The translations under genes and the position numbers were made by a program. Below the pieces are notes generated by a model. It was not told the origin of the DNA. It saw nothing but the letters and a program-made list of their open reading frames with translations, and did not search any database. A DNA stretch of 44,424 nucleotides from CAADGU01 sp964581605 (lineage in GTDB: Bacteria > Chloroflexota > Anaerolineae > Promineifilales > Promineifilaceae), in assembly GCA_964581605.1 (NCBI GenBank), contig CAZOPF010000043.1, positions 1 to 44,424 of the forward strand, in the 5' to 3' direction. Shown here piece after piece: positions 15,794 to 23,847 of the stretch; position 1 is the stretch's first letter, and each line of letters begins with the position of its first letter.

Positions 15794-18301
15794 ATGCCCG
15801 AACAGCGTCCTTATGAGGGATTTGGCCGCTGGCTAAAAACATTGCGTCTCCAATTGGGATTGTCGCAAAATGAATTAGCGCACAAAATGGGCTACGAAGT
15901 TTCGTTGTTGCGCAAAATAGAAGGGGGGGGCAGACGGCCGTCCGAAAAGTTCAAAAAACAGCTGGCATATGTGGCTGATCTGCCCGTTGAAGCCATCCCT
16001 ACACCTGGTTTGCTCAATCCTAGCCCCATTTTTATTCCTGACAACGCCCACGCCGTTCCCCTGCCCGGCGGATTGTCTCCTGGCTCATACTTGCCATTCC
16101 CGCCTAATCCTTTGTTTGCCAATCGCCAGGAACTTCTGCGACTGTTAGCCACTACCTACGCCACCCAAAACGTCACGGCCGTTGCTCTCACCGGCCTGGG
16201 TGGCGTGGGCAAAACACAATTGGCGGTGGAATTTGCGCACCGCTACGGCCGTTACTTCCCTGGCGGCGTCTTTTGGCTCAACTTTGCCGATCCCCGCACC
16301 ATTCCCACCCAAATAGCCCGCTGCGGCCAGGTGGAGCATATGAATTTGCGCCCCGGATTTGCCCTGCTCCCATTGGAACAGCAAGTACGCCTGGTGCAAC
16401 AGACCTGGCAAGAACCTATCCCGCGCCTGCTCATTTTTGATAACTGTGAATCTGAAACCGCTTTTAGCGAGTGGCAACCTTCCTTTGGTGGTTGCCGCAT
16501 TTTGCTGACAAGCCAACGCAGTTGGTGGAATCCGGCGTTAGGGCTGACCCAAATCAACGTAGACGTTCTTTCACGCCCCGATAGCATCTGGCTACTGCAA
16601 CGATTTGTGCCTGCATTGACCAACGAGGAATCCGCCCAAATCGCCGACACCATGGCCGATTTGCCACTGGCGCTGCATCTGGCTGGCAGCTATCTGGCAC
16701 GCAATGGGGGTGCTGTCTCGCCCCAATCCTACCTGGCCCAAATGCGTGTTGGGCAACGCCTGCAACATGAGTCGTTACGGGCAGCAAGCTATTCCCCCAC
16801 CGCCCACACGGTCAACGTCTGGCATACGCTTATGCTTAACTGCCAACAGCTTAACGCGGCCGTACCCACCAACCAACTGGCAAAATGGCTATTGGCCGGT
16901 ATGGCCCATCTGGCCCCCGGCGCGCCCGTTCCCCTGGAAATTTTGGCGGCGCTGCTGCCCGCAGACACCACCCTGGAGCGTCTGGAAAACGCCCGGCAGC
17001 GCTTATTGCAATTGGGGCTGGTGATGCCAACCACCACCGATTCGCTGCGTTTGCATCCCCTGGTTGCCGAGTACGTGCGGGAATGGACGGCCGACCTGGC
17101 CATCCAGACGGCCGTGGAAGAAGCCCTGATCACCCTGACCATGCAAGGTAATCGGGAGCGTGCTCTGGAACCGGCCCACCACTGGCGGCACCATCTTGTT
17201 TATGTTACGGCCGTGGCCCTGCCCCGGCGAGATGATCGCAGCGCCCGGCTGTGCCTGGCCATGGGGCAGCACCTCTTTTTCAGCGGCGACTATTTCAATG
17301 GGGCACGGTATTATCTGGAAACGGCCGTGTCTATTCAAGAAGAAGTTGCCGGGCCGGAACATCTGGATACGGCCGTCTGCCTGGAATGGTTAGGGCGTGC
17401 ATTGATTTCCGCTCAAGAGTTCGGCCGTGCCCGCACCTGCCTGGAACGCGCCCTGACCATATATCAGCTACACCTGGCCCCGGATGACATCCGGTTGGCG
17501 ACTATTCATAATCAGGTGGGTATCTTTCTGATGACGATTGCGGAGTTTAAACCGGCCCAATTGCACCTGGAACAGGCGCAGCAAATATACCTACATGTAT
17601 TGGGAGATGATCAGCCGGATGTCGCTTTCAACTATCACTGTCTGGGGCTGGTTTTACTGTGGCAAGGGAAATATGAGCAGGCGGAACACTCTTCGGCAAC
17701 GGCCGTTGCCATCCTCCAACAGCGATTTGGCCTGATGCACCCGGATACGGCTCGTGCGGCCAATACCCTGGGCCTCATTCACCAGCGCCTGGGCCAATTA
17801 GAGAGCGCCCGGCAGCTATTTGAATATGCCTACACGACCCGCGTCCACACATTGGGCGAAAGCCAGAGCGAAACGCTCACCTCGCTTAACAATTTAGGTG
17901 GCGTTTACCGGGAATTGGGCAACCTGAGCCAGGCGGCAAAATGTGCGCATGAAGCGGCCGCCAAATGGGAGGCAGCTTTTGGGCCAGAATCGGGGTATGT
18001 GGCTCTCGCCCTAAACAACTTAGGGCAGATTTATCGTGACCTGGGCAATTTTGCTCTCAGTCAGGCGTATTTGCAGCAAGCGTTGTCCAACCGGCGGCAA
18101 ACTTATGGCGAATACCATTTTTATACGGCCGATACCCTTTATAACCTGGGCACACTGGCTCAGGCCCAGGGTGATTATGCGTCTGCTCAGGATTATTTCA
18201 CCCAATCCTGGCAAATTCGCAGCCAAATTTATGATGCCGATCACCCCCTGCTCATCCAAAACCAGCAGGCATTCCAAGCCATCGAGCAACCACCACCTTG
18301 A
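15794..18301 (+). CDS. XRE-HTH / NB-ARC (STAND NTPase) / TPR regulator
   Basis: An 835-residue signal-transduction ATPase. An XRE-type helix-turn-helix occupies about 8-65 (LRLQLGLSQNELAHKMG). The NB-ARC ATPase follows with Walker A GLGGVGKT at 134-141, Walker B LLIFDN at 212-217, the ILLTSQR sensor strand at 236-242 and the GLPLA-equivalent LPLAL at 290-294. A winged-helix ARC region lies at about 355-450. About 470-830 holds Kinesin-light-chain-like TPR repeats with the recurring ALxxLGxxYxxxGxxxxA pattern. STAND proteins stay off with ADP and oligomerise on ligand binding by the repeats. Output here is probably transcriptional, via the HTH. Start supported by GGGAG six to ten bases upstream. 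Most relatives are uncharacterised; some are phage sensors. Confidence 0.88.
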   Translation: MPEQRPYEGFGRWLKTLRLQLGLSQNELAHKMGYEVSLLRKIEGGGRRPSEKFKKQLAYVADLPVEAIPTPGLLNPSPIFIPDNAHAVPLPGGLSPGSYLPFPPNPLFANRQELLRLLATTYATQNVTAVALTGLGGVGKTQLAVEFAHRYGRYFPGGVFWLNFADPRTIPTQIARCGQVEHMNLRPGFALLPLEQQVRLVQQTWQEPIPRLLIFDNCESETAFSEWQPSFGGCRILLTSQRSWWNPALGLTQINVDVLSRPDSIWLLQRFVPALTNEESAQIADTMADLPLALHLAGSYLARNGGAVSPQSYLAQMRVGQRLQHESLRAASYSPTAHTVNVWHTLMLNCQQLNAAVPTNQLAKWLLAGMAHLAPGAPVPLEILAALLPADTTLERLENARQRLLQLGLVMPTTTDSLRLHPLVAEYVREWTADLAIQTAVEEALITLTMQGNRERALEPAHHWRHHLVYVTAVALPRRDDRSARLCLAMGQHLFFSGDYFNGARYYLETAVSIQEEVAGPEHLDTAVCLEWLGRALISAQEFGRARTCLERALTIYQLHLAPDDIRLATIHNQVGIFLMTIAEFKPAQLHLEQAQQIYLHVLGDDQPDVAFNYHCLGLVLLWQGKYEQAEHSSATAVAILQQRFGLMHPDTARAANTLGLIHQRLGQLESARQLFEYAYTTRVHTLGESQSETLTSLNNLGGVYRELGNLSQAAKCAHEAAAKWEAAFGPESGYVALALNNLGQIYRDLGNFALSQAYLQQALSNRRQTYGEYHFYTADTLYNLGTLAQAQGDYASAQDYFTQSWQIRSQIYDADHPLLIQNQQAFQAIEQPPP

Positions 18302-18375
18302 GAAACGAGTCCAGATATCCTGGTACTCTGTTGCCCAACTGCTTCTTTTTCACTATAACTGCCCTGGAGAAACGT

Positions 18376-19029
18376 ATGATGGGCGAAAATGAACACCCCT
18401 TTGATGAAGAAACATGGGCACAGCTACCAGCGCTGCTGGCGCATTTACCGGAACCGGTACACCTGGTGGTCTGGGGGGATGAAAACAGCCCTAAAGAAGC
18501 CGAAGCGATGCGATTGTGCCAGACATTGGCCGACCATTTTGCGCCCATTTCCAGCGAGCAGCGCCCACGCCAGCCAAATTATCATTACTGGCCGGTCATT
18601 GGTGTGATGCGGGGCACGGCCGTTGCCCACGAAGATTGTGGCATCCGCCTGATCGGCCTGCCACACGGTTACGCCATGACCGTTCTCATCAGCGCCATCC
18701 AGGCCGTTGCCTTTCGGGGCATGACTTCCGAGGCGCTCACCCGCATTCAACTGAGCAAGTTAGCACAAGAAGTCCGCGCCGAACTGATCACCGCCCCAGA
18801 TAATGAAGCGGGCGTGATGATGGCCCACCCGCTGACAAACATGGCCGCCGCCAGCCCCCATGTGCGTGTTTTTATCATCATGGCCGACCAGTTCCCGGTG
18901 ATTGTGGAGCGGTATTCGGTACACTACCTGCCCCATACCGTGCTGAACGGCCGTGTCCACATCGAAGGCGTCGTCAGCGAAAAGGAAATTTTGGAACATA
19001 TGGCGACGGCCGTGAGGCGTGAGACGTGA
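18376..19029 (+). CDS. AhpF-N-terminal-like tandem thioredoxin-fold protein lacking CXXC
   Basis: A 217-residue protein that I read as two thioredoxin folds in the arrangement of the AhpF N-terminal domain and archaeal Pdo. The first fold ends in the AhpF-like GIRLIGLPHGYAMTVLISAIQAV. The second has HVRVFIIMADQFPVIVERYSVHYLPHTVLNGR, matching the redox fold's strand-helix-cis-Pro pattern (VHYLPHTVLNG). The second fold, which normally carries CPYC, has no cysteine pair: the site reads MMAHPLTN. The protein is therefore unlikely to be a disulfide reductase. GGAG six bases upstream selects ATG 18376 over 18298. It begins 74 bases after the NB-ARC gene and may be cotranscribed with it. Confidence 0.6.
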   Translation: MMGENEHPFDEETWAQLPALLAHLPEPVHLVVWGDENSPKEAEAMRLCQTLADHFAPISSEQRPRQPNYHYWPVIGVMRGTAVAHEDCGIRLIGLPHGYAMTVLISAIQAVAFRGMTSEALTRIQLSKLAQEVRAELITAPDNEAGVMMAHPLTNMAAASPHVRVFIIMADQFPVIVERYSVHYLPHTVLNGRVHIEGVVSEKEILEHMATAVRRET

Positions 19030-19083
19030 TAAAATAGGCGGGGTATAACCCGGAGAAGATTAGAGACATTACCCACAAAACCC

Positions 19084-19989
19084 ATGCGCACAAAAGTTAT
19101 CTTAAATCCTTATGCAGACAATGGCCGGGGGCGGGCTTGCCAGGCGTTGATTGAAACGGCCGCGCAACCGTTTGGCGGCATTGAAATTGTGCTGACGGAG
19201 TATCCGGGACACGGCCGTGAACTGGCCCGCCAGTTTGCCAATGAAGGGGTTGAGCTGGTGGTAGCCGCTGGCGGTGATGGCACGATTAGCGATGTGGTCA
19301 ATGGGCTGGTATTGGGTGACAAAGCCAACACCCGGTTGGGTATCATCCCCATCGGCTCTGGCAACGATCTGGCCTGGTCATTGGGTATATCCACCGCTAT
19401 AAACACGGCCGTGCGCACCCTGTTCACCGGCCAACCCCGCACGATTGATCTGGCACGGGTGGAGGATGATCACGGCCGTTACCGCATCTTCGACAACAAC
19501 ATGGGCATCGGTTTCGACGCCACCGTTGTCGTTGAGGCCGAAAACATCACCCGCATTCATGGGTTTGGCATGTATCTGCTGGCAACGCTGCGCACCATTG
19601 CCTTTTACTATGACAAACCATTGCTGGAAATGCAGTTTGATGACGAACGCCTCACCCAGGAATCCCTTTTCCTGGCTTTTGGCGTGGGGCCACGCGGTGG
19701 CGGTGGCTTCCTGCTCACCCCCAACGCCCGCCACGATGACAATCTGATTGACACCTGCCTGGTTAACCCGGTCGGCCGTCTGACCATGCTGCTGATGCTG
19801 CTGAAGGTGAAAAAAGGGACACACGGCAACCATAAAGCCATTACCCTGCGCCAAAACCGACGCATCACCGTCCGCGCCGACCGCCCCATGCCCATCCACA
19901 CCGACGGCGAAGTGTTCGCCTACACCAAAGACAACGTGCGCCAGGTGACAGTCACCAGCCTCCCGGCAGCGATAGAAGTCATTGTTTGA
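19084..19989 (+). CDS. Diacylglycerol kinase-family lipid kinase (DgkB/YegS type)
   Basis: Phosphorylates a lipid such as diacylglycerol at the inner membrane face, usually to recycle lipid from envelope synthesis. At 301 residues it has the standard size. Catalytic-domain signatures are VILNPYADNGRG at 5-16, the nucleotide-binding GGDGT at 63-67, IPIGSGNDLA at 88-97, and the C-terminal PMPIHTDGEVF that closes the second domain. Whether the substrate is diacylglycerol, phosphatidylglycerol or a sphingoid base cannot be told from sequence. No strong ribosome binding site precedes the ATG. It follows the thioredoxin-fold gene by 54 bases. Confidence 0.9.
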   Translation: MRTKVILNPYADNGRGRACQALIETAAQPFGGIEIVLTEYPGHGRELARQFANEGVELVVAAGGDGTISDVVNGLVLGDKANTRLGIIPIGSGNDLAWSLGISTAINTAVRTLFTGQPRTIDLARVEDDHGRYRIFDNNMGIGFDATVVVEAENITRIHGFGMYLLATLRTIAFYYDKPLLEMQFDDERLTQESLFLAFGVGPRGGGGFLLTPNARHDDNLIDTCLVNPVGRLTMLLMLLKVKKGTHGNHKAITLRQNRRITVRADRPMPIHTDGEVFAYTKDNVRQVTVTSLPAAIEVIV

Positions 19990-20031
19990 GAAGGGCAATA
20001 ATGCGAAAAGCAATAAAAGCAATTATTTGGC

Positions 20032-20037
20032 TATAAT
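20032..20037 (+). promoter_or_regulatory. -10 box candidate before the DUF5678 gene
   Basis: A perfect TATAAT lies 26 bases before the ATG at 20064, with the GGAGAG ribosome-binding region between. No good -35 is present at 16-18 bases, so confidence is low. The surrounding spacer is AT-rich. Confidence 0.35.
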
Positions 20038-20063
20038 AGAACTCCAGATGACGGAGAGTAAAA

Positions 20064-20444
20064 ATGCAAAACATAGTCAAACTACCTCAAGATTTATATG
20101 ATGCAATTCGCCAAAAAGCGGCTGCCCAACAAAAAACCACAGATGCGCTTGTCATTGAATGGGTATCCGAACATATAGACCAATCAGACACAAGCGAAAT
20201 TACTCAGGCATTTGAGCAAGAAATTGCCGCGTTTGAACAATTAAAGCCCGGTTTGCTTGAACGGTATACCGGTCATTATGTGGCTATTTATCAGGGCAAG
20301 GTCGTTGCTGTTGGTGATGATAAACTGGCTTTGCTCGACGAGGTACGTACACGTTTCGGCCATGTCGTTTGCTACATCGAAAAAGTCGCCATAGATTCCC
20401 CTCGCACTGCACGCATACCCTCTCTGCGTATCGCACACAAATGA
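20064..20444 (+). CDS. Ribbon-helix-helix-like / DUF5678 protein
   Basis: A 126-residue protein in two parts. Residues 1-40 (IVKLPQDLYDAIRQKAAAQQ onward) look like the start of a ribbon-helix-helix antitoxin or CopG-type protein. Residues 60-115 match the DUF5678 pattern: LLERYTGHYVAIYQGKVVAVGDDKLALLDEVRTRFGH. DUF5678 is a small domain of unknown function. The gene ends in an ATGA overlap (20441-20444) with the retropepsin-like gene, so the two products are made together. A substrate, inhibitor or regulator role toward the protease is a reasonable hypothesis only. Confidence 0.7.
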   Translation: MQNIVKLPQDLYDAIRQKAAAQQKTTDALVIEWVSEHIDQSDTSEITQAFEQEIAAFEQLKPGLLERYTGHYVAIYQGKVVAVGDDKLALLDEVRTRFGHVVCYIEKVAIDSPRTARIPSLRIAHK

Positions 20445-20910
20445 TCCACTACGATACAAAATTCGATCCACCAGCGATGGTAATACCCGTGTTGGTCGCC
20501 GGGGTGGTTCATCGTCGTCCGCAAGTTGAGCTGTCTGCTGTGATAGATACCGGAGCGGATGTCACGGCCGTTCCCGAAACATGTGTAGACAGGCTCAAAC
20601 TTTACCCTTTTGGGCGATTGCAGTTAGANNNNNNNNNNNNNNNNNNNNNNNNNNNNNNNNNNNNNNNNNNNNNNNNNNNNNNNNNNNNNNNNNNNNNNNN
20701 NNNNNNNNNNNNNNNNNNNNNNNNNNNNATGAGGCACGTCTGGCATGGCTTGACAAGCCAACCATAAAAATGGAGGTTGTTCTCACGCCATATCCATTTG
20801 TCATTTTAGGTCGTGATTGGCTTCAGGATTACTACCTTTTGCTTGATGGTCCTGGTCAACAATTTCATCTGACAAGCGATCGGGATTCGGTAAACTCCCT
20901 TTTTGGGTAG
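20441..20910 (+). CDS. Retropepsin-like aspartyl protease, interrupted by an assembly gap
   Basis: The N-terminal part (20441-20628) reads MIHYDTKFDPPAMVIPVLVA and then VELSAVIDTGADVTAVPETC, with the DTGAD catalytic motif of single-domain retroviral-type aspartyl proteases. After 100 Ns, the C-terminal part (20729-20910) has the flap-distal signature PFVILGRDWLQDYYLLLDGPGQQFHL, typical of this bacterial family. The two parts are in different frames across the gap. Since 100 Ns is a conventional placeholder for a gap of unknown length, this does not imply a frameshift. Active enzymes are homodimers. It is translationally coupled to the DUF5678 gene. Confidence 0.75.
20629..20728. other. Assembly gap (100 N)
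   Basis: Exactly 100 undetermined bases, the standard placeholder in scaffolds. It lies inside the retropepsin-like gene. The two flanks are joined only by scaffolding evidence, but the protein halves on both sides belong to the same family, so the join is credible. Confidence 0.98.
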
Positions 20911-20992
20911 CATAAACCACTATCAGAATACTCAACAAAACATTCGCTTAACGCCTACTCGCCTTTCCTCGGCTGAAGTACAATCAGGCTCT

Positions 20993-22702
20993 ATGCACTC
21001 CTTGAATCAAGCCTTACAAGAACACGAGTTGATTGTTTTGCGCGTGATTGGCGAATGGTGGGACCTGGATTTAACCGGGTCTGGTAAAGCCACCTGCGTG
21101 AAAGAGTTGGCGACTGCTTTGAGCGAATTGAATTTCCCAGAGGAAGTCGGCTATTTGTCGCCGGAGGAGGCGGCCGGGGTGCAGGCATTGGTGCAGGCAG
21201 ACGGCCGTATGCCCGTAGCCGCTTTTGCCCGCGATTTTGGCGACGTGCGCCTGATGGGGCCGGGGCGACTAGAACGGGAAGAACCCTGGTTTGATCCCGC
21301 CAATGCGGCCGAGGCGCTCTGGTATCGGGGCTTTCTGTACCGGGGCTTTGACGAAACGGCCGAGGGCATGATCGAATTTTACTACCTACCAGATGAGTTC
21401 ATGGCCCAATTCCCCAAGCCAGAAAAGAAAAACAAAGGCACGGCGACCGGCTCAGTAAAGGTTGCCACATCACCCGCTTCCGGCACAACTCCTCCCCCCA
21501 CCCCGCCTGAATCCGCCCCTACTCTGCTGCCGTTGTCGCTGTCGCTCACCCCACCACCTGATGTCACCGATGCGGTGGATGACATGACCACGCTCATCAC
21601 CCTGGCGCAGCAAGATGGCCTGCAATCTGGCCTGTTGGACGAGACGATCCCGTTTCTGCTGAACCCGCACCCGGAACGGCGCTCGCTCTTACTCAATCTG
21701 GCGACGGAGATGGGATTGTTGTCTTTGCAAGAGAATCGGCTACGGCCGTTGCCGACGGCCGTGACCTGGCTCAAAAAAAGCCGCGAAGCACAACTGCGCG
21801 CCCTGGCCGAAGCGTGGAGCAGCAGCAGTTGGAACGAACTCGGCCGTACCCCCGGCCTGCGCTGCGAAGGCGACCAGTGGCAAAACGACCCCATCCTGGC
21901 CCGCACCGCCCTGCTGGACGCGCTGCCCCGCGACCCGGAGTGGTATCACCTGGATGATCTGGTGGCGGCCATCAAAGCCCATGACCCCGACTTTCAACGG
22001 CCGGATGGCAACTATGACACCTGGTATGTGCGAGACCTGGCCAGCAACCAATACCTGAACGGCTTTGAAAGTTGGGAGCGGGTGGAAGGGCGGCTGCTGC
22101 GTTATCTGGTGCAGGGGCCGCTGGTGTGGCTGGGGCTGGCAGTGACGGCCGTGCCCGAAAACCACCCCGCCTTTGCCCTCACCGACCGCGCCATTGAATG
22201 GCTCAACGGCGCGCCTGCCGAAAACCACGAAGTGCCATCGCCGCTGATTGTGCAGCCGGATGCCATCATCCTGGCCCCGGCCAACGCCAACCGCTACCAC
22301 CGCTTTCAGGTGGGGCGCATCAGCGAGATGCTACCCGCGCAGCCGGGCAAGCCATACCAATACCGGCTGACGCCCACTTCACTGGCAAGGGCACAAAAAC
22401 AGGGTATCTCCGCGGAGCGCATTGTGCAATTTCTGGAAGAGGTGGCCGGGGGGCTGCCCGCCAGCATCAAACGAGCCATCGTGCGATGGGGGGATAAGGG
22501 AATGGAGGGGCGGTTGGAAACGGCCGTGATCCTGCGGGTGCGTGAGGCGGCCATCCTGGACACCCTGCGTGCCAACCCCAAAACCCGCGACTACCTGGGC
22601 GAAAGCCTGGGTGATCTGGCCGTGGCCGTGCCCGTTCAACATGGGGAAGCGCTGCGGGCAGCCGTGGCCCAACTGGGTTTGCTGCTGGACGTGAGTGTGT
22701 AA
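20993..22702 (+). CDS. Helicase-associated (XPB/Ssl2-like, Helicase_C_3) domain protein
   Basis: A protein of about 569 residues from ATG 20993 (MHSLNQALQEHELIVLRVIGEWW). It has an N-terminal winged-helix-like region, a Pro/Thr/Ser-rich linker near 145-190, a middle all-helical region, and a C-terminal domain that reads like PF13625: PLIVQPDAIILAPANANRYHRFQVGRISEML, then YRLTPTSLARAQKQGISAERIVQFLEEVAG and VILRVREAAILDTL. It lacks helicase motifs I-VI, so it is not itself a helicase. A link to DNA repair or transcription is inferred only from the XPB similarity. The frame extends 90 bases further upstream (20903), but that extension is low-complexity and overlaps the protease stop. Confidence 0.72.
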   Translation: MHSLNQALQEHELIVLRVIGEWWDLDLTGSGKATCVKELATALSELNFPEEVGYLSPEEAAGVQALVQADGRMPVAAFARDFGDVRLMGPGRLEREEPWFDPANAAEALWYRGFLYRGFDETAEGMIEFYYLPDEFMAQFPKPEKKNKGTATGSVKVATSPASGTTPPPTPPESAPTLLPLSLSLTPPPDVTDAVDDMTTLITLAQQDGLQSGLLDETIPFLLNPHPERRSLLLNLATEMGLLSLQENRLRPLPTAVTWLKKSREAQLRALAEAWSSSSWNELGRTPGLRCEGDQWQNDPILARTALLDALPRDPEWYHLDDLVAAIKAHDPDFQRPDGNYDTWYVRDLASNQYLNGFESWERVEGRLLRYLVQGPLVWLGLAVTAVPENHPAFALTDRAIEWLNGAPAENHEVPSPLIVQPDAIILAPANANRYHRFQVGRISEMLPAQPGKPYQYRLTPTSLARAQKQGISAERIVQFLEEVAGGLPASIKRAIVRWGDKGMEGRLETAVILRVREAAILDTLRANPKTRDYLGESLGDLAVAVPVQHGEALRAAVAQLGLLLDVSV

Positions 22703-22779
22703 TGTGGTAATCCTCTTGTAATAACTCCATAAGCAATCCGTAGGCAGTGTGGGGCAGGATGGGTGATGGAGGAAAACGC

Positions 22780-23397
22780 ATGAACACATTCACCCGATTC
22801 CTGTTTATTATTGGTTGTGGGCTGGCGCTGGCTGCCTGCACAGGCAGCGGCATACCTTTTGAGCCGGCGGCTGAAGCGCCAACAGCTGCCATGTTACCCA
22901 CACGCACACCCACGGAGACGCCTATGAAAGCCAACTTACCTGACCTGGGGCCAGCCCCTGAATTGAAAAATGATACCTGGCTTAATGCTGACGAACCGAT
23001 CCGCCTGGCCTCCTTGCGGGGCAAGGTGGTGCTGCTGGAATTCTGGACATTTGGCTGCATCAACTGCCAGCGCACCACGCCCTGGATTAAGGCCTGGCAC
23101 GAGCAGTACATGGGCGATGATTTTGCCGTTGTCACCATCCATTACCCGGAGTTTGCGTTTGAGCGGGATATTGATAATGTGGCGCATGCGCTGGCGGAAA
23201 ATGGCATCACCTATCCCGTCGCCATTGACAACGAGCGGCTGACCTGGGATGCTTATGGGCAGCGGTATTGGCCGACGACGTATCTGATTGATAAAAACGG
23301 CCGTATCCGTTACGTCCACATTGGTGAATTTACCAGAGGGTCAGACCAAGAGGCGGTGGCGGCGATAGAGGCGCTGCGGGCAGAGGGTGAGCAGTGA
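22780..23397 (+). CDS. TlpA/thioredoxin-like lipoprotein
   Basis: A 205-residue exported thiol-disulfide protein. The signal peptide ends in the lipobox LAAC with lipidated C20, and a Thr/Pro/Ala linker (to about 55) leads to a thioredoxin domain. The active site is C93-I-N-C96 in EFWTFGCINCQRTTPW, followed by a cis-Pro loop (YWPTTYLIDKNG) near residue 165. The WTFGCINC context matches DipZ- or NHL-associated thioredoxin domains. Likely role: extracytoplasmic disulfide reduction or cytochrome maturation. GGAGG seven bases upstream fixes ATG 22780. The TGA stop lies inside a 7-bp tandem repeat array. A Rieske protein gene follows after 50 bases. Confidence 0.9.
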   Translation: MNTFTRFLFIIGCGLALAACTGSGIPFEPAAEAPTAAMLPTRTPTETPMKANLPDLGPAPELKNDTWLNADEPIRLASLRGKVVLLEFWTFGCINCQRTTPWIKAWHEQYMGDDFAVVTIHYPEFAFERDIDNVAHALAENGITYPVAIDNERLTWDAYGQRYWPTTYLIDKNGRIRYVHIGEFTRGSDQEAVAAIEALRAEGEQ

Positions 23398-23428
23398 GCG
23401 CCGAGCGGTGAGCAGTGAGCAGTAAGTG
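23387..23428. repeat. Tandem 7-bp repeat (GTGAGCA-type), six units
   Basis: Six units in exact 7-bp register: GTGAGCA, GTGAGCG, CCGAGCG, GTGAGCA, GTGAGCA, GTAAGTG. The array contains the stop codon of the thioredoxin lipoprotein (TGA at 23395-23397) and encodes its last two or three residues. It resembles the heptameric short tandem repeats described in filamentous cyanobacteria. Confidence 0.85.
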
Positions 23429-23447
23429 GCAAAGCGAATGGAGATAG

Positions 23448-23804
23448 ATGCAGTTATTTAAGTCTAAAGCAGTGCCGGATGCCGATGGTTTTTTTGAAAC
23501 GGTCGCAGCAGATGCCGTGCGGGAAGGGGAACTCACGGCCGTCACCATCAACGGCCGTAAACTCCTCCTCACCCGTTACGAAGGACAGGTGTATGCCTTC
23601 AGTGCCCTTTGCCCCCACGCGGCCGCCAATCTGGCCGATGGCTGGTTGAGCCGCTTCAAAATCACCTGCGCCGACCATGAATACTGCTTTGATGTGCGTA
23701 ACGGCCGTATCCTCTGGCCCGCCGACGAAAACTACCGCTTGAAACTCTTTGCGGTCAAAGAAGAAGCCGGGGTGGTGAAAGTCAAGGTAGAAATCGGTAA
23801 TTGA
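23448..23804 (+). CDS. Rieske [2Fe-2S] ferredoxin-like protein
   Basis: A 118-residue soluble Rieske domain with no membrane anchor. The cluster ligands are C55-P-H57 in ALCPHAAANLADG and C74-A-D-H77 in ITCADHEYCFDV, so both Cys-X-His and Cys-X2-His pairs are intact. Small free-standing Rieske proteins act as electron carriers for oxygenases or as NirD-like subunits; the partner is not in the window. A GGAG element five to six bases upstream supports the start. It follows the thioredoxin lipoprotein and may be cotranscribed. The terminal GGT AAT TGA lies inside an inverted tandem-repeat element, so the repeat supplies the stop. Confidence 0.9.
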   Translation: MQLFKSKAVPDADGFFETVAADAVREGELTAVTINGRKLLLTRYEGQVYAFSALCPHAAANLADGWLSRFKITCADHEYCFDVRNGRILWPADENYRLKLFAVKEEAGVVKVKVEIGN

Positions 23805-23836
23805 GTAATTGGGTAATTATCCAATTACTCAATTAC
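23797..23836. repeat. Inverted GTAATTG-type tandem repeat hairpin
   Basis: GTAATTGAGTAATTGG (23797-23812) pairs perfectly over 16 bp with CCAATTACTCAATTAC (23821-23836), around an eight-base loop. Each arm consists of 8-bp units of the RGTAATTG type. It covers the Rieske stop codon and separates that gene from the convergent dehydrogenase, so it may work as a bidirectional terminator. Confidence 0.85.
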
Positions 23837-23847
23837 CCAATCCCAAT

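Noticed and set aside
20441..20910. Frameshift in the retropepsin-like gene
   Set aside because: The frame change coincides with a 100-N placeholder of unknown true length, so it cannot be interpreted as a mutation.
23387..23836. Possible CRISPR array
   Set aside because: The repeats are 7-8 bp and contiguous or in inverted pairs, with no unique spacers and no cas genes in the window.
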